DNA of 17,352 nucleotides, from positions 1-17,352 of the forward strand of contig ML978406.1 of the NCBI GenBank assembly GCA_010015745.1, given 5' to 3'. Positions within the stretch are counted from its first letter, which is position 1. Every line of letters starts with the position of its first letter. This stretch comes from Setomelanomma holmii (taxonomy: Eukaryota > Ascomycota > Dothideomycetes > Pleosporales > Phaeosphaeriaceae). The position numbers and the translations under genes were made by a program. Shown one piece after another: positions 1-9,156 of the stretch. Under the pieces are notes generated by a model that worked only from the letters and a program-made list of their open reading frames with translations, made no database searches and was not told the DNA's origin.

Positions 1-30
1 TCGATTTGCGATTTTTGGTGGGTTTTTGGG

Positions 31-81
31 TGGCCCGCTTACTGGTTTGGCCCACTTACTGGTTTGGCCCACTTACTGGTA
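31..81. repeat. 17-bp tandem repeat, three copies
   Basis: Three consecutive 17-bp units (31-47, 48-64, 65-81) of the form TGGCCCRCTTACTGGTW. The first differs from the second by one G/A change and the last by its final base. The array lies about 500 bp upstream of the transporter start. I see no coding sense in it. Confidence 0.9.
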
Positions 82-578
82 GAACACGTTAGGAAAGCCA
101 CCATGAACTTAGCCGAGCGCACAGACCTTCTACCATTCAGCTTCCACGCAATTTTACAGTCAACATGACTGATTTCGTCATGAAGCATGCATGTTCGACT
201 TTTGACAATCGATTTCTAGTTTTCGACACACGATCGTGTACATATGCATCATTAATCATCCCCGCAATGTGAGAACTACGATTCATCCACGACATTGCTA
301 AAAATGACGTACTTCCAAACGCGCCCGCGTAACCGTCCTGGTTCCCCAAGCCCAAGAACCAAGGACCCTCACCGTCTTTCCCCACAATTAACGGCGGACC
401 TGCATACTATGACCAACCAAAACAATCTGCGCAAGGTACACACGCACACGTGCCTTCAGCCTCTGACGATCGCCTCGACGATGGCGTCGAGTTTTCTCGC
501 TGGTACAAAAGTTGTTGTACCCCGCAGCAAAGTACTGACCCGAGACCTGGAATCAAGAAGTGATTTGTTGAGGCGACA
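82..578. other. Upstream region and presumed 5' leader of the MFS gene
   Basis: About 500 bp without a recognisable gene. Short open frames exist on both strands, but none has family features or splice sites joining it to anything. The segment presumably holds the promoter and 5' leader of the transporter starting at 579. No convincing TATA box was identified. Confidence 0.5.
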
Positions 579-1946
579 ATGGCAGACGAACGACAACCGC
601 TGCTGCGCAGTCGTACCGAGGAAGCGAGCTCAGGGCTAGCGCGTATTCGAGCGCACGAGGTCACAGCAAGTGCGCAAGACAACCCTGACTATCCTGTTGA
701 TCATGGAGTTGTTGCGTGGATGCAGGTGCTGGGTGGTTTTATCATCTTTGCAAACAGTTGGTAAGCTTAAGGATTCGTGATGAGAATAGGGCTAATTGCG
801 TGCAGGGGTCTGCCAAACGCCTTTGGTGTCTTCCAGACATACTACGTTGACACGCTGATGCCGGATCAAGACGCAGCGTCAATCGCGTGGATTGGATCGA
901 TTCAACTCTTCTTCACCACTATCGGATGCCTCCCGGGCGGAGTCCTGCTTGATCGCGGATACCTCAAGAGCATCATTGCAGTTGGCACGGCGCTCGAAGT
1001 TCTTGGTTTGGTCCTGACATCCTACTTCAAGAGTTATTGGGCTATTCTACTCTGCCAAGGCGTATGCATGGGTATCGGCAGCGGGCTTCTCGCGTTGATT
1101 CCAGTCGCAGTTCTCGCCATGTTCTTCGAGAAGAAGCGCATGTTAGCGACAGGTCTTGCATCGACTGGTGCGAGTGTTGCAGGCATTGCTTACACGCTTT
1201 CCATGCGCTCGCTCTTCATTAGCGTGGGCTTCGCATGGGCTGTTCGCAAACTTGCACTCGTCATCCTAGCCACCAATGTCATTGCGTTCGCCGTGATGCG
1301 CCTGCAGCTCCAGTACGGTTCCAAAGGCTCCAAATTCGGCTTTCACCACTTCAAGGATCTGCCATACACGGTGTTCGTCGGCGCTTTTACTCTATTCGTT
1401 GCATCGTCATTCGTGCCATTCTTCTTCATCCAAGAGTACGCGCTGCAGCTTGGTGTGTCGAAAGACATGGCCTTCAACTTGTTGAGCATCATGAATGCCG
1501 CGAACATCTTCGGGCGCTTCGTTCCCAACTTCATCGCCGATCGATATGGTGGAGTCAATACACTTCTCCCATTGAGCGTTGCCTGTATAGCCACGCTGTG
1601 CTGCCTTCCCCTGGCGCAAAACCTCAACTCGCTCGTTGCGATCAGCATCGTGTATGGCTTCTTGTCTGGCGGCGTAATCATTATTCCGGGTCCTACCATC
1701 ACCGATCTCTCGCCGAGCACGGCGGACATGGGTGTTCGACTTGGACTTGCGTATCTCGTCGCATCATTCGGCGGACTTCTTGGCAACCCATTGACTGGCC
1801 AGATCAAAGGCGACGGAAGGGATGCCGTGAAGAATTTCAATGGTGTGTGGATCTGCGCTGCAGCTGTCATGAGCGTCGGTGTGGCGGCTTTGGTGGCGAC
1901 GAGGTGGTTGAAACTGGGATCGCCGTTTGTCGTGGGGCGTGTGTGA
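579..1946 (+). CDS. MFS transporter, monocarboxylate porter (MCT/Mch) type
   Basis: Predicted membrane transporter of the major facilitator superfamily, monocarboxylate-porter branch. Fungal members include Mch-type proteins and riboflavin carriers, so the substrate cannot be read from sequence. Exons are 579-760 and 806-1946. The 45-nt intron (761-805) starts GTAAGC, has a GCTAAT branch site and ends TGCAG. Splicing restores the family's TM1 motif across the junction (residues 57-74, ANSWGLPNAFGVFQTYY) and gives 440 aa. A hydrophilic N-tail (1-42) precedes about 12 hydrophobic segments. The loop-2/3 G-rich segment (104-111, PGGVLLDR), the TM4 run of small residues (147-160) and the NIFGRFVPNFIADRYGG motif (294-310) all fit. 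The central loop (about 228-246) is short. The start is the first ATG in frame and lies in good context. It converges with the monooxygenase gene. Family certain, substrate unknown. Confidence 0.9.
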
Positions 1947-2165
1947 TGGAGAATGACCGGAAGCATTCAAGAACAAGTCTGGGTCCAGCAATCCCGTATG
2001 CGTTGATCATTTGTGTTCAAACTCGAGTTCAATGTGGGAACGAGATTAGGGTATTACCGCGAGTTCCTAGCACATGATTCGACCATCAAGAGTAAGAGAT
2101 AGAATGAGCTGTCGGTAGTCGGGCGTTCGATTGTCGAGGAGTTGACTTGCTGGCCTAGCGATTGT
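1947..2165. other. Convergent 3' intergenic spacer
   Basis: 219 bp between the stop codons of the transporter (+) and the monooxygenase (-). It must contain both 3' UTRs and polyadenylation signals. No further gene or clear repeat was seen. Confidence 0.6.
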
Positions 2166-3800
2166 TCAAATCAGCTTGCCCTCACTCTTCGCTGTTTCCC
2201 TTTTCGATCCCTCATAACTGAAGCCAACTTCTTCCAAGCTCCTTACTTGATGTCTCTTTTCTCCTAGCGCCCCGAACGCTTTCCGGATCGCAGGGAAGTT
2301 TTCGCGGCACCAGAACTCCCATTCGCCCCATATCGGCGGCACTTTACCCTTGCCGCCGTTTGCCAGACCGTCCTTTAGTGGTGCGCTCAATGCCCAATGG
2401 CTCATCTCGTTGATATAATTGCCGTCTTTCGGGAACGGGAGAAGATGAAAGTTGCGACCATCGCCCATATCGTCAATCACGTCTCGCTCACACTTTTGCA
2501 TCTCGGCGAGGGAGGGAAGTGAAAGACGTCCTGAGTATACACGTGCAAGCACCGATGCTTGTGCTTCGGCGAGCGGGAACGGAATCACACGCTGATTCAG
2601 TGCAAGAAAGGATAGTGTTGGTTTTGGCGAGTAGAACAGATGTTGATATGTGTGATCGACATGGCTTCCATCCGTGATCAATGCGGGCGTGACGTTGTCC
2701 AAAAATGGTAACGAGTAGAAGTATCCTGTCGCGAACAGGATTGCATGGATGTTGCTTTCGATGGTACCATCTTCGAACACGACGCCACGATTGTCCGGGG
2801 TGAAGCGTGCGATAGGCGGCACCTCATGGCGACGCGGATCGCCTGAACCATGTGAGGCTGAGAACATCGAAACGGATTTGCTGGACCAGAGCAGCGGTTG
2901 TTTGCAGTATGCCGCAACTTGGTTACTGATGTCGGCACCGGATGCTGAGTTGCCGATTACGATGGTCTTTTTGCCTTCGAATTCCTCTGGGCGTCTGTAG
3001 TATTTCGAGTGTGAGATTCCTCCTGGATACTTCTGATCCCACTCGCGAATGCCTTCGATGTCGGGGATGTAGGGCACGATGAAGTGACCATTCGCTACTA
3101 TGAGTGCGTCGAAGGTACCCTCTTGTTCTTCAGCCGTGCGGAGATTTTCTGTCCGAACTTTCCAACTGCTATTGGGAGTATCGCTTACGGGCTCAGCGTT
3201 GATGACTTGTGTTTCATATTGCACAAGGTCTTGCACATCCTTGCCATAGTCATCAATGTACTTGAGCACGGTCTCGTGGGTCGGGAAAAGTTGGCTATCT
3301 TGAGGCCAGTTCAAATCTTGAAAGCCCATCAGTCCTCTTGGGATATTGGTTTCTAGCTTCTCGTACATAGGCGATAGGAATGACATCTCCCCCTTGCGCT
3401 TGGCAATGTTGTTTCCATGGTGGACACTGTTGACGCCATTTGTCTCCGGTGCTTTCCATTCTGGATCCTGGTTCTTGCCCCGTGGACTGGTCTGTGGAAT
3501 AGTGAGCAAATTTTCGTCTCTTTGATCCCCAGTATAGGTCCATATTCCACCAGGTCTGCTCCTCTGCTCGAAAAGAACGATCTTATCAAAGGCTTTCTCA
3601 GCTCGAAGGTACTTTGCTACTATGACTCCCGAAGGTCCTGCCCCTACTATGGCAATACTTCGTGCTCGCAACGACATTTGCTCGGAAGTCATGGTTACGC
3701 GAGACGTGGAGGAGTCCGAGAATGTTCGTGAAATGTAACGAAGACGCGATATCGAAGAAGAGGAGAGATGGCCAGCGAAAATGCGACAAAACATGTACAT
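2166..3800 (-). CDS. Flavin-containing monooxygenase (FMO-like), possible mitochondrial presequence
   Basis: Intronless 544-aa FAD/NADPH monooxygenase of the FMO family, which oxygenates nucleophilic N or S atoms of small molecules. Visible motifs: FAD-binding GAGPSG (53-58) with the following acidic strand end (FEQ, 77-79) and GGIWTYT (84-90); an FMO-identifying-like segment GGISHSKYY (260-268); NADPH-binding GNSASGAD (283-290); and FATGY (356-360). Length is near the usual 450-550. The frame stays open upstream of 3800, but only to a TTG, so the first ATG (3798-3800) is the longest credible start. Residues 1-34 are rich in Ser/Arg and lack acidic residues until Asp29. They carry RTFS (25-28), a typical matrix-protease site pattern. 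Two internal ATGs, at residues 37 and 42, sit just before the fold and could give a cytosolic form of about 503-508 aa. Divergent from the Ca3427-like gene. Substrate unknown. Confidence 0.88.
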   Translation of the reverse strand: MYMFCRIFAGHLSSSSISRLRYISRTFSDSSTSRVTMTSEQMSLRARSIAIVGAGPSGVIVAKYLRAEKAFDKIVLFEQRSRPGGIWTYTGDQRDENLLTIPQTSPRGKNQDPEWKAPETNGVNSVHHGNNIAKRKGEMSFLSPMYEKLETNIPRGLMGFQDLNWPQDSQLFPTHETVLKYIDDYGKDVQDLVQYETQVINAEPVSDTPNSSWKVRTENLRTAEEQEGTFDALIVANGHFIVPYIPDIEGIREWDQKYPGGISHSKYYRRPEEFEGKKTIVIGNSASGADISNQVAAYCKQPLLWSSKSVSMFSASHGSGDPRRHEVPPIARFTPDNRGVVFEDGTIESNIHAILFATGYFYSLPFLDNVTPALITDGSHVDHTYQHLFYSPKPTLSFLALNQRVIPFPLAEAQASVLARVYSGRLSLPSLAEMQKCERDVIDDMGDGRNFHLLPFPKDGNYINEMSHWALSAPLKDGLANGGKGKVPPIWGEWEFWCRENFPAIRKAFGALGEKRHQVRSLEEVGFSYEGSKRETAKSEGKLI

Positions 3801-4098
3801 ATAAGATCTAGGAAAACAAATCCAAAGTGTTGTAGCGAAGACTATCAAGACGAAACGTCCACCCAGGAAAGTATGCCGTCATCGGGATGCTTCGGAAACA
3901 GCTCGGAAGGGGTGGCCCATGCTTTTTGAAGTGGCATCACCGAAAGGTAGCTCCGCAAGCTCACCCAAACACCGGCAATACGAACACGGCGAAATTTCCC
4001 TTGTACGAACACTACGAAACCGCCGCTTCTCGAGTTTTGTGCCAGATAAGGTCTCATTTAATTGAGCTGTCTTTGCCATTGAATCGGTGACCAAAGCG
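3801..4098. promoter_or_regulatory. Shared divergent promoter, monooxygenase / Ca3427-like gene
   Basis: 298 bp separate the start codons of two head-to-head genes, so both 5' leaders and promoters must lie here. No specific operator or TATA element could be assigned. The arrangement suggests possible co-regulation (inference). Confidence 0.55.
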
Positions 4099-5158
4099 AT
4101 GATTCGCGCATTGCGAGCCCCACGACCAGCGTACGTTCTTCGCCAGACCCGCCAATTCTCAACACAAAGAGCGGATATGGCTCCCTTGAGAATTGGGTAT
4201 GTGCCCGGTATGGAATCAACACCTGCTCGTGTGGCCCAATGGAATCCGCTGACAACTCTCAGAACATTTCTCGACCCCACTCGAATTTGCGAAGAAACAC
4301 TATGGCCTCGACTCGCGACTCCTACCATACCCCTCAGGAACAGGTCACATGGTCACTGCACTACAAGCCGGAGAGATTGACATCGGCGTTGGGCTCACAG
4401 AAGGCTGGATTGCAGCATTGGGAAAGGCACAGGCAGCAAAAGAAGACGCGGGCTTCCGTGTCGTAGGCACATATGTCGAGACACCACTTTGCTGGGCGAT
4501 ATCCACCGGCGCAAAGAGGGACGAGCTGAAGGGAATAGAAGACTTGAAAGGGAAGAAAGGCGGCGTCTCGCGAATCGGCAGTGGTAGCTACGTCATGAGC
4601 TTCGTCCTTGCAGACCAACAAGGATGGCTCGACACATCGTCTGACAATCCTCCTTTCCCCGTCGAGGCTCTCAACACGTTCTCGAATTTAAGAGATGGTG
4701 TGAACAACAAGACAGCGGACTTTTTCATGTGGGAGCACTTCACATCCAAACGGTACTACGACAACGGCGAGATCAAGCGCATCGGTGAGATATACACGCC
4801 CTGGTCGTCCTGGAAGATTGTTGCCGTGAATGACCTCATCCACCCGACAAACTGGAGCTCAACGCCAAACGCGAGCAAGCCGGCATTGAAGGAAGAACTT
4901 GAAGATGTTCTGAAGAAGATCAACAAAGGCGTCAAGCACTTTGAAGAGAACCAGGAGGAGGCTGTGCAGTACATTAGCACGAAGCTGGATTACTCGGAAG
5001 AAGATGCAAGAGAGTGGCTCAAGACTGTGCGCTTCGCCCCTGATGTACGAGGCGTCGACGTTGAAGTGGTCGACAAGACCGTTGGCATCCTGCAGAAAGC
5101 CGGCGTGCTAAGCGACCAAGTCGATCAATCGGCCATGATCGGACTCGACCGAAGCTGA
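4099..5158 (+). CDS. Ca3427-like protein, type 2 periplasmic-binding-protein fold (NMT1/THI5-like, SsuA/TauA-like)
   Basis: Fungal homologue of Candida albicans Ca3427, a soluble protein with the two-lobed fold of bacterial nitrate/sulfonate/taurine binding proteins; its ligand is not established. Exons are 4099-4207 and 4263-5158. The 55-nt intron (4208-4262) begins GTATGG, carries a GCTGAC branch site and ends CAG. Splicing gives the family start LRIGYVPEHFSTPLEFA (30-46) and 334 aa. Further signs are SGTGHMVTALQAGEIDIGV (61-79), LKGKKGGVSRIGSGSYVMS in the first lobe, and FFMWEHFTSKRYYD. The N-terminus (MIRALRAPRPAYVLRQTRQFS) is Arg-rich with no acids and ends RQFS, a typical mitochondrial presequence; Met27 would start a form without it. 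It is not Thi5 itself: no CCCFC-type motif was seen. Confidence 0.88.
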
Positions 5159-5473
5159 TCTACCAACTGGGGGTAAACAGGTCGACTGTCGTTGTACTCT
5201 TCGTGGCACGCATATGGTGTGACAATGTTGCCCCCAGTGACATGATGCGTAAAGATGTGTTCTATTGCCTGCGCTGAAATCACCAACAGCATTATGGGAA
5301 AAATACTCAGATCAAGCAGTCACATCTCAAATTTTTGCACAAGATCCTTGCACTGGCAGGCTCAGCCAACCATAATTACAAAATCCGCGGTGGTCAAAAT
5401 CGCGCGACGCACACATTCTGAAGAGGCAACAAACCACACGAGCACCTGACGCCACCTTTCCATTATCTCCAAA
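5159..5473. other. Intergenic spacer before the acyltransferase relic
   Basis: 315 bp holding the 3' end of the Ca3427-like gene and what was the promoter of the acyltransferase. A 64-codon open frame here has no recognisable features and is not reported as a gene. Confidence 0.5.
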
Positions 5474-6453
5474 ATGGCCAACTACGAGGAGTTGAAGCTC
5501 TTCGTTATCGATCAAACGATCTATCGAATGTATCTCCGGCATCTCCTAGTATCTCCATTTCCCGGTGAGTCTGTGGCCAACAATGCTTTGCGAGCTCTAT
5601 GCACCGGCCTTGCTTCCACGATCCAAGATTACCCTGTTCTTGCTGGCACGCTTCAAGTACCAAACCCCTCTACGGGTATCATAAAAGCGAAACATCCGGA
5701 AAACATAGATGTTGACCTTGTGTATAGCCGATTCGACGTAGGCTATGCGTTGTTTGGTGTGTTCGACTACGAAGTCATGAAGGCCAAGGGCTTTCCGCCA
5801 ACCATGCTGCCAGGACATGTCTTCTGTCCGTCCATGTTACGAAAACATCTAGGTCTCAACGATGCTTATGCCGAGAAGCCTGCAGATGCTGCTAAGGGTC
5901 AGCCATCCCAGTCATGAGCACTCGTGCAACATCCATACCGGGAGGTCCGGTGCTGAGCATGTATATCCACCACACCATTGTGGACGGAACAGCCCTGAAC
6001 AAGGTGTATGAGACCTGGAGTCGACACGTTCGCGAGCTGAGTGACGGACTCCACGAAATCTTGTCGACAGATTTGAACCTCGACTTTCAAGACAATTTCG
6101 CGCAGACTCGCATCCTTGATGCTGTCATCGACCGATCTGATACTGGTCCAATCCCAGACTGCGAAGAAATCGCAACTCTTGCGGCAAAACGGTAATGCAA
6201 CCCATTGCGATCTGTCTCGTACGCTACAGACTCTAGAATCCTCAGCTTTCATGCAACTCGCATTGCCGCTCTGAGATGCGAACTCCAGTGTCTTACAATG
6301 AAATTGTGGTGTATGGTGTATGGTGTACGCGAAGGGTACTGGGAAGTTGTTGTTGGGTTGCCTGAGGAGGATGAGAGAGGTTTGGTTGAGGGGTTGCGGT
6401 ATGCTGGATGGAAGGAAGGAGATACCCAGAGCGAGTTCATGGCAAAGTTGTGA
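5474..6453 (+). pseudogene. Decayed HxxxD acyltransferase (BAHD/trichothecene 3-O-acetyltransferase-like, PF02458 type)
   Basis: Relic of a fungal acyl-CoA-dependent acyltransferase. The ATG at 5474 opens a family-like N-terminus (LKLFVIDQTIYRMYLRHLLV, then DYPVLAGTL and PPTMLPG). The frame stops at 5915-5917, but the adjacent frame carries the continuation IPVMSTRATSIPGG and the catalytic HHTIVDG (His codon 5971, Asp codon 5983). The switch falls near 5894-5903, where one extra G would restore reading (AAKG then SAIPV). That frame meets TAA at 6193-6195, continues with TDSRILSFHATRIAALRCELQ, then jumps abruptly to a C-terminal-looking block (REGYWEVVVGLPEEDERGLVEGLRYAGW in pieces) ending at TGA 6451-6453. 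The stretch holding the family's second motif, DFGWG, is missing, perhaps 130-150 residues. A weak 50-nt intron (5853-5902) is possible for the first break but would remove conserved sequence. Non-functional as it stands. Confidence 0.82.
6308..6328. repeat. 7-bp tandem repeat at the deletion junction
   Basis: Three copies of GGTGTAY (6308-6314, 6315-6321, 6322-6328). They sit exactly where the acyltransferase relic jumps from mid-protein to its C-terminal block. Such a short repeat could reflect replication slippage or end joining at the deletion. Confidence 0.8.
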
Positions 6454-7013
6454 AGAGAGACGTATGTGGGATCCTGCATCTATCCGGCACCGTTAGTACG
6501 CGATAAGCTGTGCTTTAGGTTGTATCTTTCGCGATTGCCTAATAGGATACGCGCAGCTTTAGAGACCTAATTGCGCCAACTATATAGATCCTAGGAGGCC
6601 TTTTGTGCCTTATAGTTCTGTTAGTAGCTTAACACTACCATGTGCCACGATGATTCGTGCCTGCTCGGCTCACCATGGCGAACTACGACTACTCACAATT
6701 TAGACATCTGACAAAGGCGAGGATAATTTCAGATGTTTCTACTCAATGCAGCTGCTACAGATAAAAACCTCTGAGGTCATGCAGGATGTCTCGAGACGAT
6801 GATATGTGAAAATGAGACACAAGTCTTTGATACAAGGGTTTGGAAGAGTATGATGTCAGAGGATGGGAAGGGATTGGGCGTGGAATTGAAGGCGGATAGG
6901 TTACTTAATGGCGAATTGGATAAAAAGACCAGATCGAAAGTTGCGATTCAAAAATATCGGAGGCTTGGGTCATATCCGAAACAACAGAAAACAAACGAAT
7001 TTTATTAGACTTC

Positions 7014-7034
7014 GAGAGCCGAGAGCCGACAGCC
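7014..7034. repeat. 7-bp tandem repeat (GAGAGCC)
   Basis: Three units: GAGAGCC (7014-7020), GAGAGCC (7021-7027) and GACAGCC (7028-7034). It lies about 50 bp before the first copy of the 150-bp-spaced direct repeat. Confidence 0.85.
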
Positions 7035-7080
7035 GAAAATGCAAAGACTAGACAATATATCAACTCCGTGGGTAGATGGA

Positions 7081-7300
7081 TTTTGATACTGCGTATCCAT
7101 GCAGGATGGAGTTTCGAGATTAAAATAAAGATTCCCAATAGTCCGCGCTGGGCTGTACTCATTGCACATAGGCCGGCGATTGCGACGCTGATTCATTCAC
7201 TCTCGGGCCCGCCAGTTCGTGCTGCATGGCTTTTGATAGTCCGTATCCATTCAGGATGAGGTTTCGAGGTCAAAATGACGGTAGCAGATGGTCCGCGCTA
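7081..7300. repeat. Diverged direct repeat, copies offset by exactly 150 bp
   Basis: Copy A is 7081-7150 and copy B is 7231-7300. The first 50 positions match at 41 (TTTTGATA..CGTATCCAT.CAGGAT..), the next 10 are poor, and then GTCCGCGCT matches again at 7141 and 7291. The constant offset without indels suggests an old 150-bp tandem duplication. Function unknown. Confidence 0.75.
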
Positions 7301-7369
7301 GATTGGACGTCATCACACATCTGCTGGCGGAATTGCGCAAATCGGGTCGTCCACTCACTACCTTCCATC

Positions 7370-7697
7370 TTTTCGGCCCCTATCGCAAATAGTCATGCTC
7401 CGCATGCATACGACGCGATACCCCGTTTCAGGTGCTTTGTGATAGGCGGTTTCATTTGCGAGGTGTCGCTATCGGACATTTCACAAAGCCCATGAGGACC
7501 GATAGGGTCCGATGATTGGAAGTTTGGGTGTATTCACTGCCAAATGTCGACTTTTCAGCCCCTATCGGACTTTGCACCACTTGTCAAACTGGCTATAGCG
7601 ACAGGCGCGAAACCGACCTTTATGACCTGAACTTTGATGTGGCGGGGGTCGGGTGGTGTCGCGAGGCTGTCTGAATGACACCGATAGGGGCCGAAAA
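7370..7697. repeat. Inverted-repeat block with 16-bp perfect arms (possible MITE-like relic)
   Basis: The arm TTTTCGGCCCCTATCG (7370-7385) recurs exactly in reverse complement at 7682-7697. A near copy in the left orientation (one mismatch) lies at 7552-7567. Nested smaller inverted pairs are 7383-7390 with 7454-7461 (8 bp) and 7434-7442 with 7481-7489 (9 bp). The hairpin GGACC-GATAG-GGTCC occupies 7496-7510. No target-site duplication is visible beside the arms, so the transposon interpretation is tentative. Confidence 0.6.
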
Positions 7698-7978
7698 AGA
7701 GACCTTATGTAAGCAAGAGTGAATGAGGTCCGAAGTTCTGTTACTCCATGAGCTCGAAGGTGGAAATGATGGCGCTTTGCAGGATCAAAGCTTAGGTCAT
7801 CCTGGATAGCCTCAGAGTATTGGCGCTTGAACAGAGAAAGGCGTGGTGAGGTGGCGGGGCTTTTGGAGGCGATGCCGCTAGAGTGAATGACGCTTCGGGG
7901 CACTTTTCAGCCGCCACGACGGACGCGACCAATCCGGAGGCCTCTCATACAATGCTTCGGGCCATGGGAACTCGGCTC

Positions 7979-8022
7979 GTGGTCCTCGCGTGGTCCTCGC
8001 GTGGTCCTCGCGTGGTCCCGCG
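7979..8022. repeat. 11-bp tandem repeat, four copies
   Basis: Units of GTGGTCCTCGC at 7979-7989, 7990-8000 and 8001-8011, with a variant GTGGTCCCGCG at 8012-8022. The 11-bp period is incompatible with a stable coding repeat, which argues against the open frames drawn across it. Confidence 0.9.
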
Positions 8023-9137
8023 GTCGTTGTGCGAGCGGGAGAGCTGGATTAGAGAGCGGATCACGTGTGGGGACCTTAACGTACGGTTTGCTCAGCCAAG
8101 CACAGTGCGCGCACACTCTCTTCCGCTGCGAACATGATCTACAGTGCGACTTACCCCAAGGCGGCACCAGTGTAGCACTGGGCAAGGTGTGGAGGCGATG
8201 GGAGGGTGTCGACTGTGAAGGTACGCGAACATCTGCAACTCCATGCCCACCCCGTAAAAGAATCTTCTTCCAGCGGCTCATGAGCTTTTCGACGATTGCA
8301 ATCGATTGGCGACAATGTCGAATGCTCAGGACGCGAGTTGATCAATTCCGACGGGTCGCGGTGTGGGAGTAGTGCCGGGGCCCGAATGGCACAACCTAGA
8401 GCAGGCCCGACATGACCTGCCCCTCGCGAGAAATACTTTAAATGAAGCGCTATCGTTTGCGAATGGTCGCGTGATGAACGGCGATGAAGTGGTGGAATGG
8501 TGGTCCGAAGTGCAGAGCGCGCGGAAGCGGCAAGTCCGCCGCCGAAAGCCTACGAAGCGCGAGGCTCATGACGTCCACCACATTCGGTCCTCCCATCGAC
8601 TTCGGCATGCTTCTTCTTCACACGAAATCGCAGATTCAACATTCTCGCTCCTCATACTGCATCGGTGAACCAAACAGCGCCTGTTCCCAGGAACACCGCA
8701 GCTCAAGAAACGACCTCGGAATTCAAACCTACCTTCTACCACACATGTTCAGCTCCCATAGGACACGAGAACCTCTTCTTCCCAGGACAGTGTGAAGGTA
8801 CACGCACGGACTTGGCAATAACACTGTATATGAGATATAGCAGCTAATAGGCCTTCTATACCACGTTGATTTGTCGATAGGGTGATTCATATGGGCGAAG
8901 GTCCACAGCTGTGTCCCACCGGTGATGGAAAAGTGCGGTACAAGTTCTCATCAGTGAAGCCTAAGGACGATAAAGGAACGAGATTGACCTCCATGCATTC
9001 GCCTCGCATCTCCAACAAATACTTAAAGACCCTCACGCCCAGTTGTATGCATTTCCTCGCATTCCCAATGAGTCCTGACCCGCACACTCGCCGTCCTGGT
9101 TGACTCTATGCTCTGGCTAGAAGAATTTGAGTAGCAG

Positions 9138-9156
9138 CACCTCATGGAGGTGCTTG
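9138..9156. repeat. Short perfect hairpin
   Basis: AGCACCTC (9138-9145), a 3-nt loop, then GAGGTGCT (9149-9156). It lies about 370 bp downstream of the Ugo1 stop codon. No run of T follows, and no known fungal element matches, so it is recorded only as structure. Confidence 0.7.

Noticed and set aside
31..81. CRISPR-like array
   Set aside because: The three 17-bp units are directly adjacent with no spacers, and the genome is fungal.
3801..3848. Longer N-terminus for the monooxygenase
   Set aside because: The extension begins only at a TTG codon and adds a hydrophobic stretch before the presequence-like region; the first ATG is at 3800.
4099..5158. Thiamine-pyrimidine synthase Thi5/NMT1
   Set aside because: It shares the fold but lacks the cysteine-rich CCCFC motif, and its start (RIGYVPEHFSTP) is that of Ca3427-like proteins.
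5853..5902. A 50-nt intron repairing the acyltransferase frame
   Set aside because: The donor (GTCTCA) is weak compared with the other introns here, and removal would delete GLNDAYAE-type sequence that looks like normal family protein. A missing base explains the break better. Kept as a possibility.
579..6453. Secondary-metabolite gene cluster (transporter, monooxygenase, acyltransferase)
   Set aside because: No backbone synthase is present, the genes point in different directions, two appear mitochondrial, and the acyltransferase is dead. Nearness alone is insufficient.
7887..8372. 161-codon open frame
   Set aside because: It crosses an 11-bp tandem repeat and has no family features or plausible splice partners.
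8363..8668. 101-codon open frame
   Set aside because: Starts at a non-ATG codon, with composition and sequence showing no recognisable domain.
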